Shown here in pieces: positions 39,381 through 47,517 of a stretch of 52,676 nucleotides of DNA. The notes under the pieces were generated by a model. The model did no database searches and was not told where the DNA came from. It saw only the letters and a program-made list of their open reading frames with translations. The translations under genes and the position numbers were made by a program. Every line of letters starts with the position of its first letter. Position 1 is the first letter of the stretch. This DNA comes from Myxococcales bacterium. Lineage in GTDB: Bacteria; Myxococcota_A; Polyangia; Polyangiales; Polyangiaceae. Location: positions 1 to 52,676 of the forward strand of contig JACRDA010000402.1 of NCBI GenBank assembly GCA_016212965.1, written 5' to 3'.

Positions 39381-41252
39381 ATGGAAGAGGAAGACGACGT
39401 CACGCGCGTGGACGCACCGCTGCCGAAGCGCTCGGTCGCGCCGTTCTCGTCACCGGAGCTCGCCACGCCCTCCGGGCTGGGCGACGGCGATGCACTCGTG
39501 CCTCCGCCCGAGCCCTCCGTCCCGACCGTGGCCGAGCACGCGCCGGACGACGCGACGACGCTCGGCGGCGACACGCGCCGCGAGCACGCGCGGCCGTCGG
39601 CGCCCCGGCCCACGCCGAGCCGCCGTCCCCCGGGCTCGGCCGACAGCGGCGCCTCCTCCCGTTCCATCGCAGGCAGCGAGGCCAAGCCCTCGATCCTCAC
39701 GACCGGCGACGCCATCCAGCACCAGGACATCGACCGCGCGCGCTCGTTCCTGCGCATCGCGGTCGTCGTGTGCGTGCTCGTGGCCGCGCCCGTGTGGTGG
39801 CTCGGCGGCGACGCCTGGGCGCAGCGCATCTTCTTCGGCGCCATGATCGTGTGCGCCCTCGCCTCGGCCTACGTCGCCTGGCGCCTGCGCGACGCGCGGG
39901 CCTACACCCCGCGCCGCATCCTCGGCATCGGTCTCGTGCTCGTCGCCGGCGCCTTCACCGGCATCGTCTACACCGGCGTCTTCTCGGCCGCGGCGGGCGT
40001 CATCCCCTTCGGCCTGTTCTTCTTCGGGCTGTCGCGCTGGAGCCCCGGCACGCTGTCGGTCTACCTCACCTGCGCCGTCGGCTACGCGCTCGTCGCGGGC
40101 CTCATCGCCTTCGGCGCCTTCCCCGACCCCGGCATCATGAGCTCCGAGCAGCTGCGGCTCGGCAACAAGCTCGCCATCATCGGCCTGGCCGAGGTGTTCT
40201 TCTTCGCGACCTTCTCCGTGTCGCGCCGCTCCTACCGCGCCGCCGCCTGGGCGCTCGAGCAGCACGAGCACGCGGTGCGCGATCTGGCCGCGCGCGAGGC
40301 CCTCTTGAAGGAGGCGCGCCTCGATCTCGAGGGTGCCCTGCGCGCGCGCGGGCTCGGCCGCTTCACGGACGAGGTCGTGGGCTCCTACCGGCTCGGCACC
40401 ATCCTCGGCCGCGGTGGCATGGGCGAGGTCTACGACGCCGTGCACTGCGACACCGAGGAGCAGGCGGCGGTCAAGCTCCTGCACGCCGAGGTGCTGCGCG
40501 ATCCCGACGGCATCCGCCGCTTTCTGCGCGAGTGCCAGGCCGCCTCGAAGCTCGACGTCCCGAACGTGGTGCGCGTCATCGCGACGAGCGAGCCCTCGGC
40601 GCCCATCCCCTTCATCGCGATGGAGCGCCTGCACGGCGACGACCTCGCGGACCACCTGCGCGCCGTCGGCCGCATGGAGCTCGAGGACGTCGTGACGCTC
40701 GTGCACCAGGTGGGCGCCGGCCTCGACGCCGCCCGCGCCGCCGGCATCGTGCACCGCGACATCAAGCCCCGGAACCTCTTTCGCGCCGAGCAGGGTAACG
40801 GCCCGCCGCTCTGGAAGATCCTCGACTTCGGCGTCTCGAAGCTCGTGAGCGAGGCGACGCTCACGAAGAAGGACATGGTGGGCACGCCGAGCTACATGGC
40901 GCCCGAGCAGGCGAGCGGCGGCGCCGTCTCGCACCGGACCGACCTCTTCGCGCTCGGCGTCATCGCCTACCGCGCACTCACGGGCCGACCCGCCTTCAGC
41001 GGCGACCTCGTCCCGCAGATCCTCTACCAGGTCGTGCACGTGATGCCGCCGCGCCCGAGCCTCGTCGTGCGCCTGCCGAGCGACGTCGACCGCGTGCTCG
41101 CGCTCGCCCTCGCCAAGGACCCGAAGGACCGCTTCGACAGCGGCGCCGAGATGGCGCAGGCGCTCGAGGCGGCCGCGCGCCGGCGCCTCGCGCCCGAGCT
41201 CCGCGCGCGGGCGGACGAGCTGCTCGGGCGCGCGCCGTGGTCGAAGACCTGA
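39381..41252 (+). CDS. Membrane Hanks-type serine/threonine protein kinase
   Basis: A 623-residue kinase. An acidic/Pro-rich cytoplasmic N-terminus (1-120) is followed by about six membrane helices (128-280) that probably form a sensor. A helical linker with coiled-coil character (EQHEHAVRDLAAREALLKEA) leads to the kinase domain (about 334-605). Hallmarks are complete: GRGGMGEVY glycine loop, K365 in AVKLL, HRDIKPRN with D460, DFGVSK with D482, and GTPSYMAPEQ. Having the membrane part before the kinase is the reverse of the common PknB layout. The gene ends 18 bp before rtcB on the same strand, so the two are probably co-transcribed. Confidence 0.92.
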   Translation: MEEEDDVTRVDAPLPKRSVAPFSSPELATPSGLGDGDALVPPPEPSVPTVAEHAPDDATTLGGDTRREHARPSAPRPTPSRRPPGSADSGASSRSIAGSEAKPSILTTGDAIQHQDIDRARSFLRIAVVVCVLVAAPVWWLGGDAWAQRIFFGAMIVCALASAYVAWRLRDARAYTPRRILGIGLVLVAGAFTGIVYTGVFSAAAGVIPFGLFFFGLSRWSPGTLSVYLTCAVGYALVAGLIAFGAFPDPGIMSSEQLRLGNKLAIIGLAEVFFFATFSVSRRSYRAAAWALEQHEHAVRDLAAREALLKEARLDLEGALRARGLGRFTDEVVGSYRLGTILGRGGMGEVYDAVHCDTEEQAAVKLLHAEVLRDPDGIRRFLRECQAASKLDVPNVVRVIATSEPSAPIPFIAMERLHGDDLADHLRAVGRMELEDVVTLVHQVGAGLDAARAAGIVHRDIKPRNLFRAEQGNGPPLWKILDFGVSKLVSEATLTKKDMVGTPSYMAPEQASGGAVSHRTDLFALGVIAYRALTGRPAFSGDLVPQILYQVVHVMPPRPSLVVRLPSDVDRVLALALAKDPKDRFDSGAEMAQALEAAARRRLAPELRARADELLGRAPWSKT

Positions 41253-41270
41253 GCCGACACCGAGCCTCCG

Positions 41271-42782
41271 ATGCCGAAGCGCGCCGCTCTCGCTCACGAG
41301 CACGACTGGAAGCGCCACGCCCTGTGGCAGCCGGACGAGGGCTACTACGCGCTCGCGACGAGCGACCTCGGCCGCGTGCCCGTGCGCCTCTTTCTCACCG
41401 CGCGCCTGCTCGCCGAGGCCGAGTCGACGCTCTACCGCCAGATCGTCCACGCGGCGCGCTTTCCGGGGGTGCGCCTCGTCGCGGTCACGCCCGACGTCCA
41501 CTACGGCTACGGCGTGCCCGTCGGCTGCGTCATCCTCACCGACCGGCGCACGGGCGCCGTCGCGATGGGGCCGGTCGGCTTCGACATCGGCTGCGGCATG
41601 ATGAGCGCGCGCTCGAGCGTGCCGGCCGAGCGCGCGACCCCGGACCGGAAGCTCGCCTTCAACCGCGCCGTGACGGCGCGCGTGAGCCTCGGGGCAGGTG
41701 GGCGCAGCCTGCGCCTCGGGCGCCTCGGCGAGGACGACTTTCAGGCGCTCATCCGCGGCGGCGCCGAGCACTACGTCGCGAAGTACGGTCGGGCCGTCGA
41801 TCGCTCCTGCGCCGAGCGCCACCGCATCCCGGTCGCGGACGACTGGGAGGTGCCGTGGGGCGGGCGCGGCCGGCCGGAGCGCGGGCTCGATCAGCTGGGC
41901 TCGCTCGGTGGCGGCAACCACTTCATCGAGCTCGAGCGCTGCGAGGAGACGGGCACGCTCTTCGTGCAGGTCCACACCGGCAGCCGCGGCTTCGGCCACG
42001 GCCTCGCGACCAACTACTTCGATCTCGCCAAGGCCGAGCGCCCGGCCGAGATCACGGAGCTCGATCTCGGCTACTTCACGCCCGACTCGCGCCACTTCGC
42101 CGCGTACCTCTCGGCGGTCGCGGCCGGCGGCAACTTCGCCATCGTCAACCGCCTCGTCATCTACGAGGCGGTGGCCGAGGCCTTCCACGAGGTGTTCGGG
42201 GCGGAGCTCGAGCTCGTCTACGAGATCAGCCACAACCTCGTGCAGGCCGAGGAGCACCCCGACTACGGCCCGGTGTGGGTGCACCGGAAGGGCGCGACGC
42301 GCGCGTTTCCCGGCGGGCACCCGGCGCTCGCCGGCACGCGCTGGGCGGACGAAGGCCACCCCGTGCTCATCCCCGGCAGCAACCGCGACCACAGCTACAT
42401 CCTGCGCGCCCTGCCCGGCGCGGTGAAGAGCGGCTACTCGGTGAACCACGGGGCCGGCCGCCGGCTGTCGCGCGGCGACGCTCTCCGGAGCTTCGACCAG
42501 CGCAAGGTCGACGAGCAGTACCGGCGCGACGGCGTGCTCGTGAACCTCGACGGCCGCGTGCCGCTCGACGAGTCGGCGCAGTGCTACAAGTCGGCCGACG
42601 AGGTGGTCGCGGCCGTGGTCGCGGCCGGCCTGGCGCGCGTCGAGCACCGGCTCTGGCCGCTTTGTTCGATCAAGGGCACCGAGGAGGGCGGACACGGCGC
42701 GAAGGCGCGCGCGCTCCGCGCCAAAGAGCGCGCGCAGAAGCGCGAGCGGCGCGCCGCGCGCCGGCGCGAGGACGAGAGCTAG
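41271..42782 (+). CDS. rtcB: RtcB family RNA-splicing ligase
   Basis: A 503-residue GTP- and manganese-dependent RNA ligase, which joins 2',3'-cyclic phosphate or 3'-phosphate ends to 5'-OH ends in RNA repair and tRNA splicing. Motifs: TPDVHYGYGVPVGCV, GPVGFDIGCGM, GGGNHFIE, HTGSRGFGHG, EISHNLVQ, HRKGATRAFPGG, and the guanylylated histidine in SVNHGAGRRLSR, then CYKSADEVV. The C-terminus is a Lys/Arg-rich helix. No rtcA or rtcR neighbour is present; instead a membrane Ser/Thr kinase precedes it by 18 bp. A region of gene fragments begins just downstream. Confidence 0.93.
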   Translation: MPKRAALAHEHDWKRHALWQPDEGYYALATSDLGRVPVRLFLTARLLAEAESTLYRQIVHAARFPGVRLVAVTPDVHYGYGVPVGCVILTDRRTGAVAMGPVGFDIGCGMMSARSSVPAERATPDRKLAFNRAVTARVSLGAGGRSLRLGRLGEDDFQALIRGGAEHYVAKYGRAVDRSCAERHRIPVADDWEVPWGGRGRPERGLDQLGSLGGGNHFIELERCEETGTLFVQVHTGSRGFGHGLATNYFDLAKAERPAEITELDLGYFTPDSRHFAAYLSAVAAGGNFAIVNRLVIYEAVAEAFHEVFGAELELVYEISHNLVQAEEHPDYGPVWVHRKGATRAFPGGHPALAGTRWADEGHPVLIPGSNRDHSYILRALPGAVKSGYSVNHGAGRRLSRGDALRSFDQRKVDEQYRRDGVLVNLDGRVPLDESAQCYKSADEVVAAVVAAGLARVEHRLWPLCSIKGTEEGGHGAKARALRAKERAQKRERRAARRREDES

Positions 42783-42808
42783 AAGGAAACTCGGCTCCAG
42801 TGTGTCGG

Positions 42809-42841
42809 TGGCTTCAGGCTTCGGGCTTCAGGGCTTCAGGC
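42809..42841 (+). repeat. Short imperfect GGCTTCAGG tandem repeat
   Basis: GGCTTCAGG recurs with a GGCTTCGGG variant across about 33 bp just after rtcB, at the border of the degenerate region. It is probably a slippage product. Confidence 0.5.
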
Positions 42842-42872
42842 GCAGCGGCTGCGACGCGGCGCGACGCGTTGA

Positions 42873-43073
42873 CCAACTTGGTCACCCACGGCCTTCGCCT
42901 GCGAGTTCGACACCGACTGCGCGGTGTGCCATGATGGCTCGAACTGCGGCGCGATCGTGAACCGCGAGGAGTTCGCGCGCCGCGGAGCCGATTGCAGGAA
43001 GGAGGACGCCGCCGAGTGCGAAGCCAGCATGCCGCGCTGCTGCGCCGGCAAGTGCGTCCGCGCCTCGCATTGA
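42873..43073 (+). pseudogene. Remnant of a Cys-rich secreted protein
   Basis: An in-frame stretch without a start codon encodes FACEFDTDCAVCHDGSNC, then IVNREEFARRGADCRKED, then CEASMPRCCAGKC and a stop codon at 43071. The dense Cys pattern looks like the C-terminal part of a lipoprotein of this group. An in-frame stop lies at 42870 with no signal peptide before it, so the 5' part is lost. It occupies much of the 400-bp gap between rtcB and the lipoprotein at 43183; the rest of that gap shows nothing recognisable. Confidence 0.6.
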
Positions 43074-43182
43074 CGGGCGGGGTCTCGGCCGGCGCCACGC
43101 CTCGCGGTGGGGAATGGCGCGCGCGACCCCGGGCGTTGAGCGGGCGGCCGACCGTGAACCCACGTCGCCGTCGGCAGGCCCC

Positions 43183-43674
43183 ATGAAGTCGGGCCCCGTC
43201 CGCTCGCAGCTCGCCGCCATCGCCTTCCTCGCGCTTGGCTCCCCGGGCTGTGACGAGGCGGCGCCCGCCCCGCCAGATGGCTCGGCGCCCCGCGTGCCCG
43301 GCCCGCCGCCGTCGCTCACCGCGAACCCCTCGGCGGCGGCTTCGGGGCGGTGCAGCCGACCGGAGACGGTGGAGGCCACCCCTGCGATGCGCTCGTTCCT
43401 GTCGCGTCTCGGGAGCCCTGGCCGCTCGCGTCGCGCGCTCGCGGAGTTCGCCGCACCCAAGACCGATGTCCGGCCGATGCGCTGGACGACCTTCGAGCGC
43501 ACCGAGATCTATTGCCGCCGCACCGACCCCGACGGCGCCGATTGCTTCGAGGTTCGGGCCATCCACGAGGTGACTGTGAGCGGCTACTCGCTCTGGTCGC
43601 AGTACGAGATCTGCTGGCGCGGCGACCGCATCGTGCGCGTCGAGCGGCTCGGCGGCGGGGCCCATGGGGGCTGA
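43183..43674 (+). CDS. Hypothetical lipoprotein
   Basis: A 163-residue predicted lipoprotein: leader MKSGPVRSQLAAIAFLAL, lipobox GSPGC, then a Pro/Ala-rich linker. The mature domain has four further cysteines (GRCSRPE, EIYCRRTD, DCFEVRA, EICWRGD) and beta-rich segments (TVSGYSLWSQYEICW, RIVRVERLGG). No family is recognised. It is intact although it stands between gene fragments. Confidence 0.65.
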   Translation: MKSGPVRSQLAAIAFLALGSPGCDEAAPAPPDGSAPRVPGPPPSLTANPSAAASGRCSRPETVEATPAMRSFLSRLGSPGRSRRALAEFAAPKTDVRPMRWTTFERTEIYCRRTDPDGADCFEVRAIHEVTVSGYSLWSQYEICWRGDRIVRVERLGGGAHGG

Positions 43675-43746
43675 GGGAGGGGCGGACGCCCTCGCTCGGA
43701 GGAGGCCAAGTGACCGCGACCCGTTCGACCGGCTTCTGGTTGCGCC

Positions 43747-43831
43747 GCGATCCTGCCGCTGCTGCGCGAGCTCGGCATCGGCCTCACCGCCTCCGGCGTG
43801 CTGTCGCGCGGGCTCCTGGCCGGCTCGACGC
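43747..43831 (+). pseudogene. Aldo/keto reductase internal fragment
   Basis: The frame beginning at 43747 reads ILPLLRELGIGLTASGVLSR and then GLLAGS. This is the strand/helix of aldo/keto reductases just after the catalytic barrel's midpoint (usual form ELGIGxxAYGVLSRGLL). No start, no flanking AKR sequence and no stop belong to it. A C-terminal AKR fragment lies about 6 kb away at 49877-50065. Confidence 0.65.
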
Positions 43832-43840
43832 CGAGACCCG

Positions 43841-43993
43841 GGCGGCGGCGGGACGGGTGTTGCTGGCGGCTCGGCGGGGAGCGGCGGCGTCTGCACGCCG
43901 GGCGCGACGCGCGCGTGCTACCCGGGCGCGGCGGGAACCGAGGGCGTCGGCATCTGCCACGCCGGCTCGGAGACGTGCCGACTCGGCGACGAG
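43841..43993 (+). pseudogene. Fragment of a secreted Cys-rich protein (GG linker plus CTPG-ATRACYPG module)
   Basis: Directly after the AKR fragment a new frame encodes a lipoprotein-like linker, GGTGVAGGSAGSGG, followed by CTPGATRACYPGAAGTEGVG and ICHAGSETC. This Cys module is common in surface proteins of this bacterial group. It has no start and dissolves into noise after about 43993. Confidence 0.6.
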
Positions 43994-44164
43994 TCCCGCT
44001 CGCGTGACGGTGGAACTACCCCGATCGAGCCGCGCCAACGCGCCAACCGACCGTCGGTCGGCGCCACCTCGACCCGGCAGGGCGAGGGCTCGGTGGCGCG
44101 CGGCGTCGGAGTCGCCTGCGCCGCCCGTGGCGGACGTGCCCGGCGCATGCCTCACGCCCGCCGT

Positions 44165-44187
44165 CCTCGACAGCGAGCGCTGACGCG
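44165..44187 (+). repeat. 23-bp direct repeat, left copy
   Basis: An exact match to 50047-50069, including the codons LDSER, the stop and CGCG of an aldo/keto reductase 3' end. The two copies bracket the IS21 remnant and the pectinacetylesterase gene. The 330 bp before this copy hold no gene I can recognise. Confidence 0.7.
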
Positions 44188-44224
44188 CCGCCTGGAGGAG
44201 TAGTGTGAAGGCGTCTCCGTCGGC

Positions 44225-44380
44225 TCAGTAAACGACCCCCCGCCAACTCTCGGCGCATTTCCGACACACCGTCCGGTCGTACATGTCCAGCAGGCTCAGG
44301 GTCCTGAAGCAGAAGCAACATGTACGGCCAACGGTCTCCTTCGTCCGGCTCGCGGCCGTCCGCAGGTGGCCGCACAGCGC
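44225..44380 (-). pseudogene. Zinc-ribbon tail fragment
   Basis: The end of a long open minus frame reads VGRTCCFCFRTLSLLDMYDR then TVCRKCAESWRGVVY and a stop codon at 44225. Two CxxC pairs suggest a small zinc ribbon. It is probably the C-terminus of a lost gene, or an ORF of the mobile element. No start of its own is visible. Confidence 0.35.
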
Positions 44381-44505
44381 CGCGGCCCGGCTCTCGTCGG
44401 CAGGCAGTCGCTCGAGTGTTGGCGAGCACGTTGATCCGCAGAAAGCGGAGCAGCCCGGCCGTCCTTGATGACGTACCGGGCTGCGTGAAGGTTCCTGACA
44501 GGGGC

Positions 44506-44811
44506 TCAAGGCTTCTTGGAGCGGTCTCCCTTCGGCGTGCGGCGGGCGCGGGTTTGGGCGTCGAGCTCCGCCTCGCGGACGCGGTAGCTCTCGCCCTCGA
44601 TGGTGATCACGTCGGCGTGGTGGACGACGCGGTCGATGAGGGCCGTTGCGCAGGTGGCGTTCGGGAAGATCGTGTGCCAGTCGCGAAAGAGGAGGTTGGT
44701 GGTGAGGACCAGGCTCTTCTTCTCGTAGCGGCGACTGACGACCTGGAACAACAGGTCGGCGTTGCGGTTGTCGAAGGCGAGGAAGCCGATCTCGTCGATG
44801 ATGAGGAGCGC
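44506..44811 (-). pseudogene. IstB (IS21 helper ATPase) C-terminal fragment
   Basis: From about 44811 the frame reads ALLIIDEIGFLAFDNRNADL (Walker B), then FQVVSRRYEKKSLVLTTNL, FRDWHTIFPNATCATALIDR, VVHHADVITIEGESYR and a basic tail ending KKP. This is the C-terminal 100 residues of IstB, the AAA+ transposition helper of IS21 elements. The Walker A half is absent. It joins the istA fragment at 44803-44812 in another frame. Confidence 0.85.
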
Positions 44812-45379
44812 GCAAGTTGTCGTAGAGCACGGAGCGCGGCACGCCGCCGAGGCGCTCGAAGCCCTCCACATGGCAGCGGACGAAGCTCTCGAGCGTCTGG
44901 TCGAGCGTGAAGCGCGCGAACGTGGCACGCGACCACGCGAACACCATCACGAAACAGGACAGCGGGCGCTCAGCCTTGCCCACTCGGATCTTGCCGAACG
45001 AGCCCCAGTCGACCTGGGCCTGCTCGCCCGGCAGCACCGACAGCCGGAAGAACGCCTCGTGCTTCGAGACGGGCCGTACCTTGCGTACGTAGCGGCGCAG
45101 CGCGCTGACGCCGCCGGTGTAGCCCCGGTCCTGGAGCATCTCGAACAGGCGGGTCGCGCGCAGACGCGGGTACTGCTCGAGGGTCGTTCCGATGAACGCC
45201 TTGTACGCGTCGAGCGCCATCACCCTGGCCGCCCAGCGTCGGTTGGTGAACCGCTGCGGCTCCAGCGCGTGCTCCACGGCGTCGTGATGCACGCCGAGTT
45301 GCTGAGCGATGGTGCCGACCCGCCAGTGCTCCGCGAAGAAGAGCCGCCGCACGCGCGAGCGCAACTCCTCGGGGATCAT
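44807..45379 (-). pseudogene. IstA (IS21 transposase) N-terminal fragment
   Basis: ATG 45379 starts an IstA protein: an HTH in RVGTIAQQLGVHHDAVEHAL, FIGTTLEQYPRLRATRLFEM, YVRKVRPV, then the RNase H-type core with the first catalytic Asp in QAQVDWG and the second in SVLYDN. The sequence breaks at about 44807, where istB begins in another frame, so the third catalytic residue and the C-terminal domain are deleted. Its start overlaps the preceding accessory ORF (ATGA), as expected for an IS21 operon. Confidence 0.85.
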
Positions 45380-45747
45380 CGCGCCACCTCCGTCACCACG
45401 AGCCGCTCGAGGTCGCGGAAGTTACCGAGACCGTGGACCCGATGGCGCCGTTGGCGGTGCGCGCCCGCGGGGACCCAGATGAGCGTGTAGAGGGCGCCGC
45501 CGTCGTCCATCGCGGCTTCGCGACAGAGATCGTAGTCGCACGAAGGTCCCCCGCCGGCCGCACAGAGCGCAGCGCGCACCGGCTGCCCCTGCCACAGCGC
45601 CACCGCCTCGAGCAGCGTCGCCAGGGCCCGGGGGTGCCTCGGATCCCTCGCCAACTGCGCCTTCAAGATCGTGTCGCTCGGCCCCGTCATCGCGATCACA
45701 CGCGTCGCCTCCGGGCTCGGCGCGATGCCCATCCAGATCGATTCCAT
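45376..45747 (-). CDS. IS21-linked accessory ORF of unknown function
   Basis: A 123-residue ORF ending in an ATGA overlap with istA, so it was part of the element's operon. The N-terminus WMGIAPSPEATRVIAMTG followed by DTILKAQLARDP and PVRAALCAAGG looks like the beta1-beta2-beta4 order of an RNase H/ASKHA-like fold, with no clear acidic catalytic set. The C-terminus is LYTLIWVPAGAHRQRRH then GLGNFRDLERLVVTEVAR. I have an impression, not a citation, of similar small proteins next to transposases in other GC-rich bacteria. ATG 45747 or ATG 45732 could start it. Confidence 0.6.
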   Translation of the reverse strand: MESIWMGIAPSPEATRVIAMTGPSDTILKAQLARDPRHPRALATLLEAVALWQGQPVRAALCAAGGGPSCDYDLCREAAMDDGGALYTLIWVPAGAHRQRRHRVHGLGNFRDLERLVVTEVAR

Positions 45748-46078
45748 CGGTCATCTCCGCGCGGGACAGCTCGACCGCCACCCTGGCGGCGGAGTGCTCC
45801 GCGACGGAGAGCTTCGACGCCGGGCCACCTTGTCCGCGACCCGTGTCCGTTTCTATTTCTCGCCGATGCCGCCGCCACCTGAGCGTGCGTGCAGACGTCT
45901 TCCGCCTTCCTCGGTGGCTCCGCCAGTACCGGCGCTTGGTCTCCCGACGGCGCGCGGCGCGCTCGATCGGATGGCGTGGGTCGGCGCAGTACATCTGCCC
46001 GTGGTCGCAGTAGCTGCAGAGGTGGAAGACGCGCCGGCAGTCATCCACAACGCACTGCACCTGCCGAAGATCGTTCAC
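45422..46078 (-). CDS. IS21-linked zinc-finger-like ORF (only N-terminal half convincing)
   Basis: From GTG 46078 the frame encodes VQCVVDDCRRVFHLCSYCDH then GQMYCADPRHP, a Cys-rich motif with CxxC spacing. A very basic region follows (RRRETKRRYWRSHRGRRK), then TLRWRRHRREIE, suggesting a nucleic-acid-binding zinc finger. The last coding-like residues are near ELSRAEMTDG at about 45740; beyond that the frame stays open to 45422 but overlaps the next ORF in another frame and reads like noise. A frameshift or lost stop is likely. It is the first ORF of the IS21-like operon. Confidence 0.5.
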   Translation of the reverse strand: MNDLRQVQCVVDDCRRVFHLCSYCDHGQMYCADPRHPIERAARRRETKRRYWRSHRGRRKTSARTLRWRRHRREIETDTGRGQGGPASKLSVAEHSAARVAVELSRAEMTDGIDLDGHRAEPGGDACDRDDGAERHDLEGAVGEGSEAPPGPGDAARGGGAVAGAAGARCALCGRRGTFVRLRSLSRSRDGRRRRPLHAHLGPRGRAPPTAPSGPRSR

Positions 46079-46255
46079 CCACCAGCGCGACCGCCGGGAA
46101 CTCGGCCACCCGGGGCGACTCGTGCGACAACCCTCGTGTCGAACGCGCCCACCCGCGGCGACCCGGGGCTCGGAGCTTCTCTCTCCGGGCCCTTCTCTTT
46201 GGTGGCGGTCGCCTTGATCGTCAGCCCCGACGCGCTGACAGGGCCAACTACCCCG

Positions 46256-47023
46256 TCACGTCGGGCTGCTCAAATCTCTGCGGATTTCGGTGCTCGCCGA
46301 CAAGCCACGCTCGAAGCGGACGCAGCCGCTGCCGACGAGCAGCGCGAGATCGCCGAGCCATGCTTGCACGTGAGCGGACAGGAGGCTCTCCGCCCGCGCC
46401 TGCTCTGCAGGGGAGAGCACTTCGCCGGCGTGACTCCGGAGCTCCAGCAGAACGTACTCGCCGCGTGTCTCGCCCCGAGCGACGAGCGCCGCGGCGTAGG
46501 CGGCGCGCGCCCCATCGTCGGCCGGATCGGCGTAGACGCCAGCCAGGAGATCCGCGAGGTCGGGCCCAGGAGGGCGGCACACGGCGAGGAGCGCGCGGAT
46601 CAGTCCCTCTTCCTCCGAGGACAGCTCGAGCGGCGCGCCCGCGAGCGCTTGCTCGAGGCCCGAGATCATCTCCTCGTGGTCGAGTGAGCGGGGCGCCAGG
46701 CGAAGTGGAAGCGTCGAGGCTGGGCCCCGCGCCGCCCGAAGCTCGGCGGACGAGGCAAACCGCTCGAGCGCCCGCGCGTCCCCGAGCCGCACGATCATGG
46801 TTCTGGCGAGCCGGTAGAAGGGCTCGGCCCGCGGGGAGGTCACGGGGCGCTGTTCGAGGACTTCCACGAGCGCGGCCGACAAGCGCGGATCGTGCGGCCA
46901 GGTCTCGAGCTTCTCGAGGCGCACGAAGGCCTCGAGCCACTTACCGGAGCCATCTGGCGGACCCGGCAGGGCGCGGAGCAGCGCACCGAGATCGGCGGGC
47001 CGGCGCGCCTGCTCCCGCGCCAT
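46256..47023 (-). CDS. TIGR02996-domain protein, probably truncated
   Basis: The frame contains the TIGR02996 repeat-companion motif LLAGVYADPADDGARAAYAA followed by ALVARGETRGEYVLLEL, then AWLGDLALLVGSG and FERGLSASTEI before an early stop at 46256. Proteins with this domain usually continue into leucine-rich-like repeats, so the C-terminus looks cut off. Upstream are helical segments (EAFVRLEKLETWPHDPRL, ALVEVLEQRPVTSPRAEP). ATG 47023 is a conservative start. The frame stays open back to 47560 with plausible text (SEWHRTWMAREQ) but overlaps the next gene's start. The roughly 490 bp from 47024 to 47517 hold nothing else recognisable. Confidence 0.6.
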   Translation of the reverse strand: MAREQARRPADLGALLRALPGPPDGSGKWLEAFVRLEKLETWPHDPRLSAALVEVLEQRPVTSPRAEPFYRLARTMIVRLGDARALERFASSAELRAARGPASTLPLRLAPRSLDHEEMISGLEQALAGAPLELSSEEEGLIRALLAVCRPPGPDLADLLAGVYADPADDGARAAYAAALVARGETRGEYVLLELRSHAGEVLSPAEQARAESLLSAHVQAWLGDLALLVGSGCVRFERGLSASTEIRRDLSSPT

Positions 47024-47517
47024 CCACGTCCGGTGCCACTCGCTCGCCGGCGCGTCTAAGGCGACGACGTCGATTTGGTTGCAGACTTCGTCGGCGCCAG
47101 CTGCTCGACGTGGCTCCGGCGCCACGCGCTGCGCCGCCAGCGAGGTCTTGACGCAGCCCTTGCCGGCGAGCGACTCGCCGGGGCAGCCTTGCAGCTCCGA
47201 GCCAGAGATAGTCGTCGCGAGCTGCAGAAACAGTTGACGTCCATCGCGTGCGCCCTGGTCCGAGAACACCGCGGGACATGACCGATCGCACCTCGGTCTT
47301 TCGGGTGCTGCCGGTGCCATCTGTCTTGATCCCCGACATCTTGCCGTAAAGGGCCCGGAAACACGTAGCGGCAGGATGAGCGCACGAAAGGGTGCCTTCG
47401 GAGCCCCGCCCGGGTGCTGGTTCTCGTTGGTCCTCCGCCGCTTGATAACCGAGTCGAACAACGGTAGTATCGACGCAGTCTGTCCGGGGAGCGGACCATA
47501 GCACTTGATGAGGGGCG

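Larger units (their letters stand above)
44225..46078 (-). mobile_element. IS21-family element, internally deleted, with two accessory ORFs
   Basis: In minus-strand order: a zinc-finger-like ORF, a short accessory ORF, the N-terminal part of IstA, then after an internal deletion the C-terminal part of IstB. The deletion removes the IstA third catalytic acidic residue and the IstB Walker A motif, so the element cannot move by itself. Clear TGT...ACA terminal repeats could not be found, so the element's borders are approximate; the low-coordinate side includes a zinc-ribbon remnant that may not belong to it. Confidence 0.65.

Noticed and set aside
39450..42695. A 1081-codon minus-strand open frame spanning the kinase and rtcB genes.
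   Set aside because: It crosses two well-supported plus-strand genes and shows no recognisable motif.
45422..45740. The C-terminal half of the zinc-finger ORF as real coding sequence.
   Set aside because: It overlaps the better-supported accessory ORF in another frame and reads as GC-rich noise; a lost stop or frameshift is more likely.
44494..46245. CTGACAGGG at 44494-44502 and again at about 46230-46240 as terminal inverted repeats of the IS21-like element.
   Set aside because: Both copies are in the same orientation, whereas IS21 ends are inverted repeats, and the match is short.
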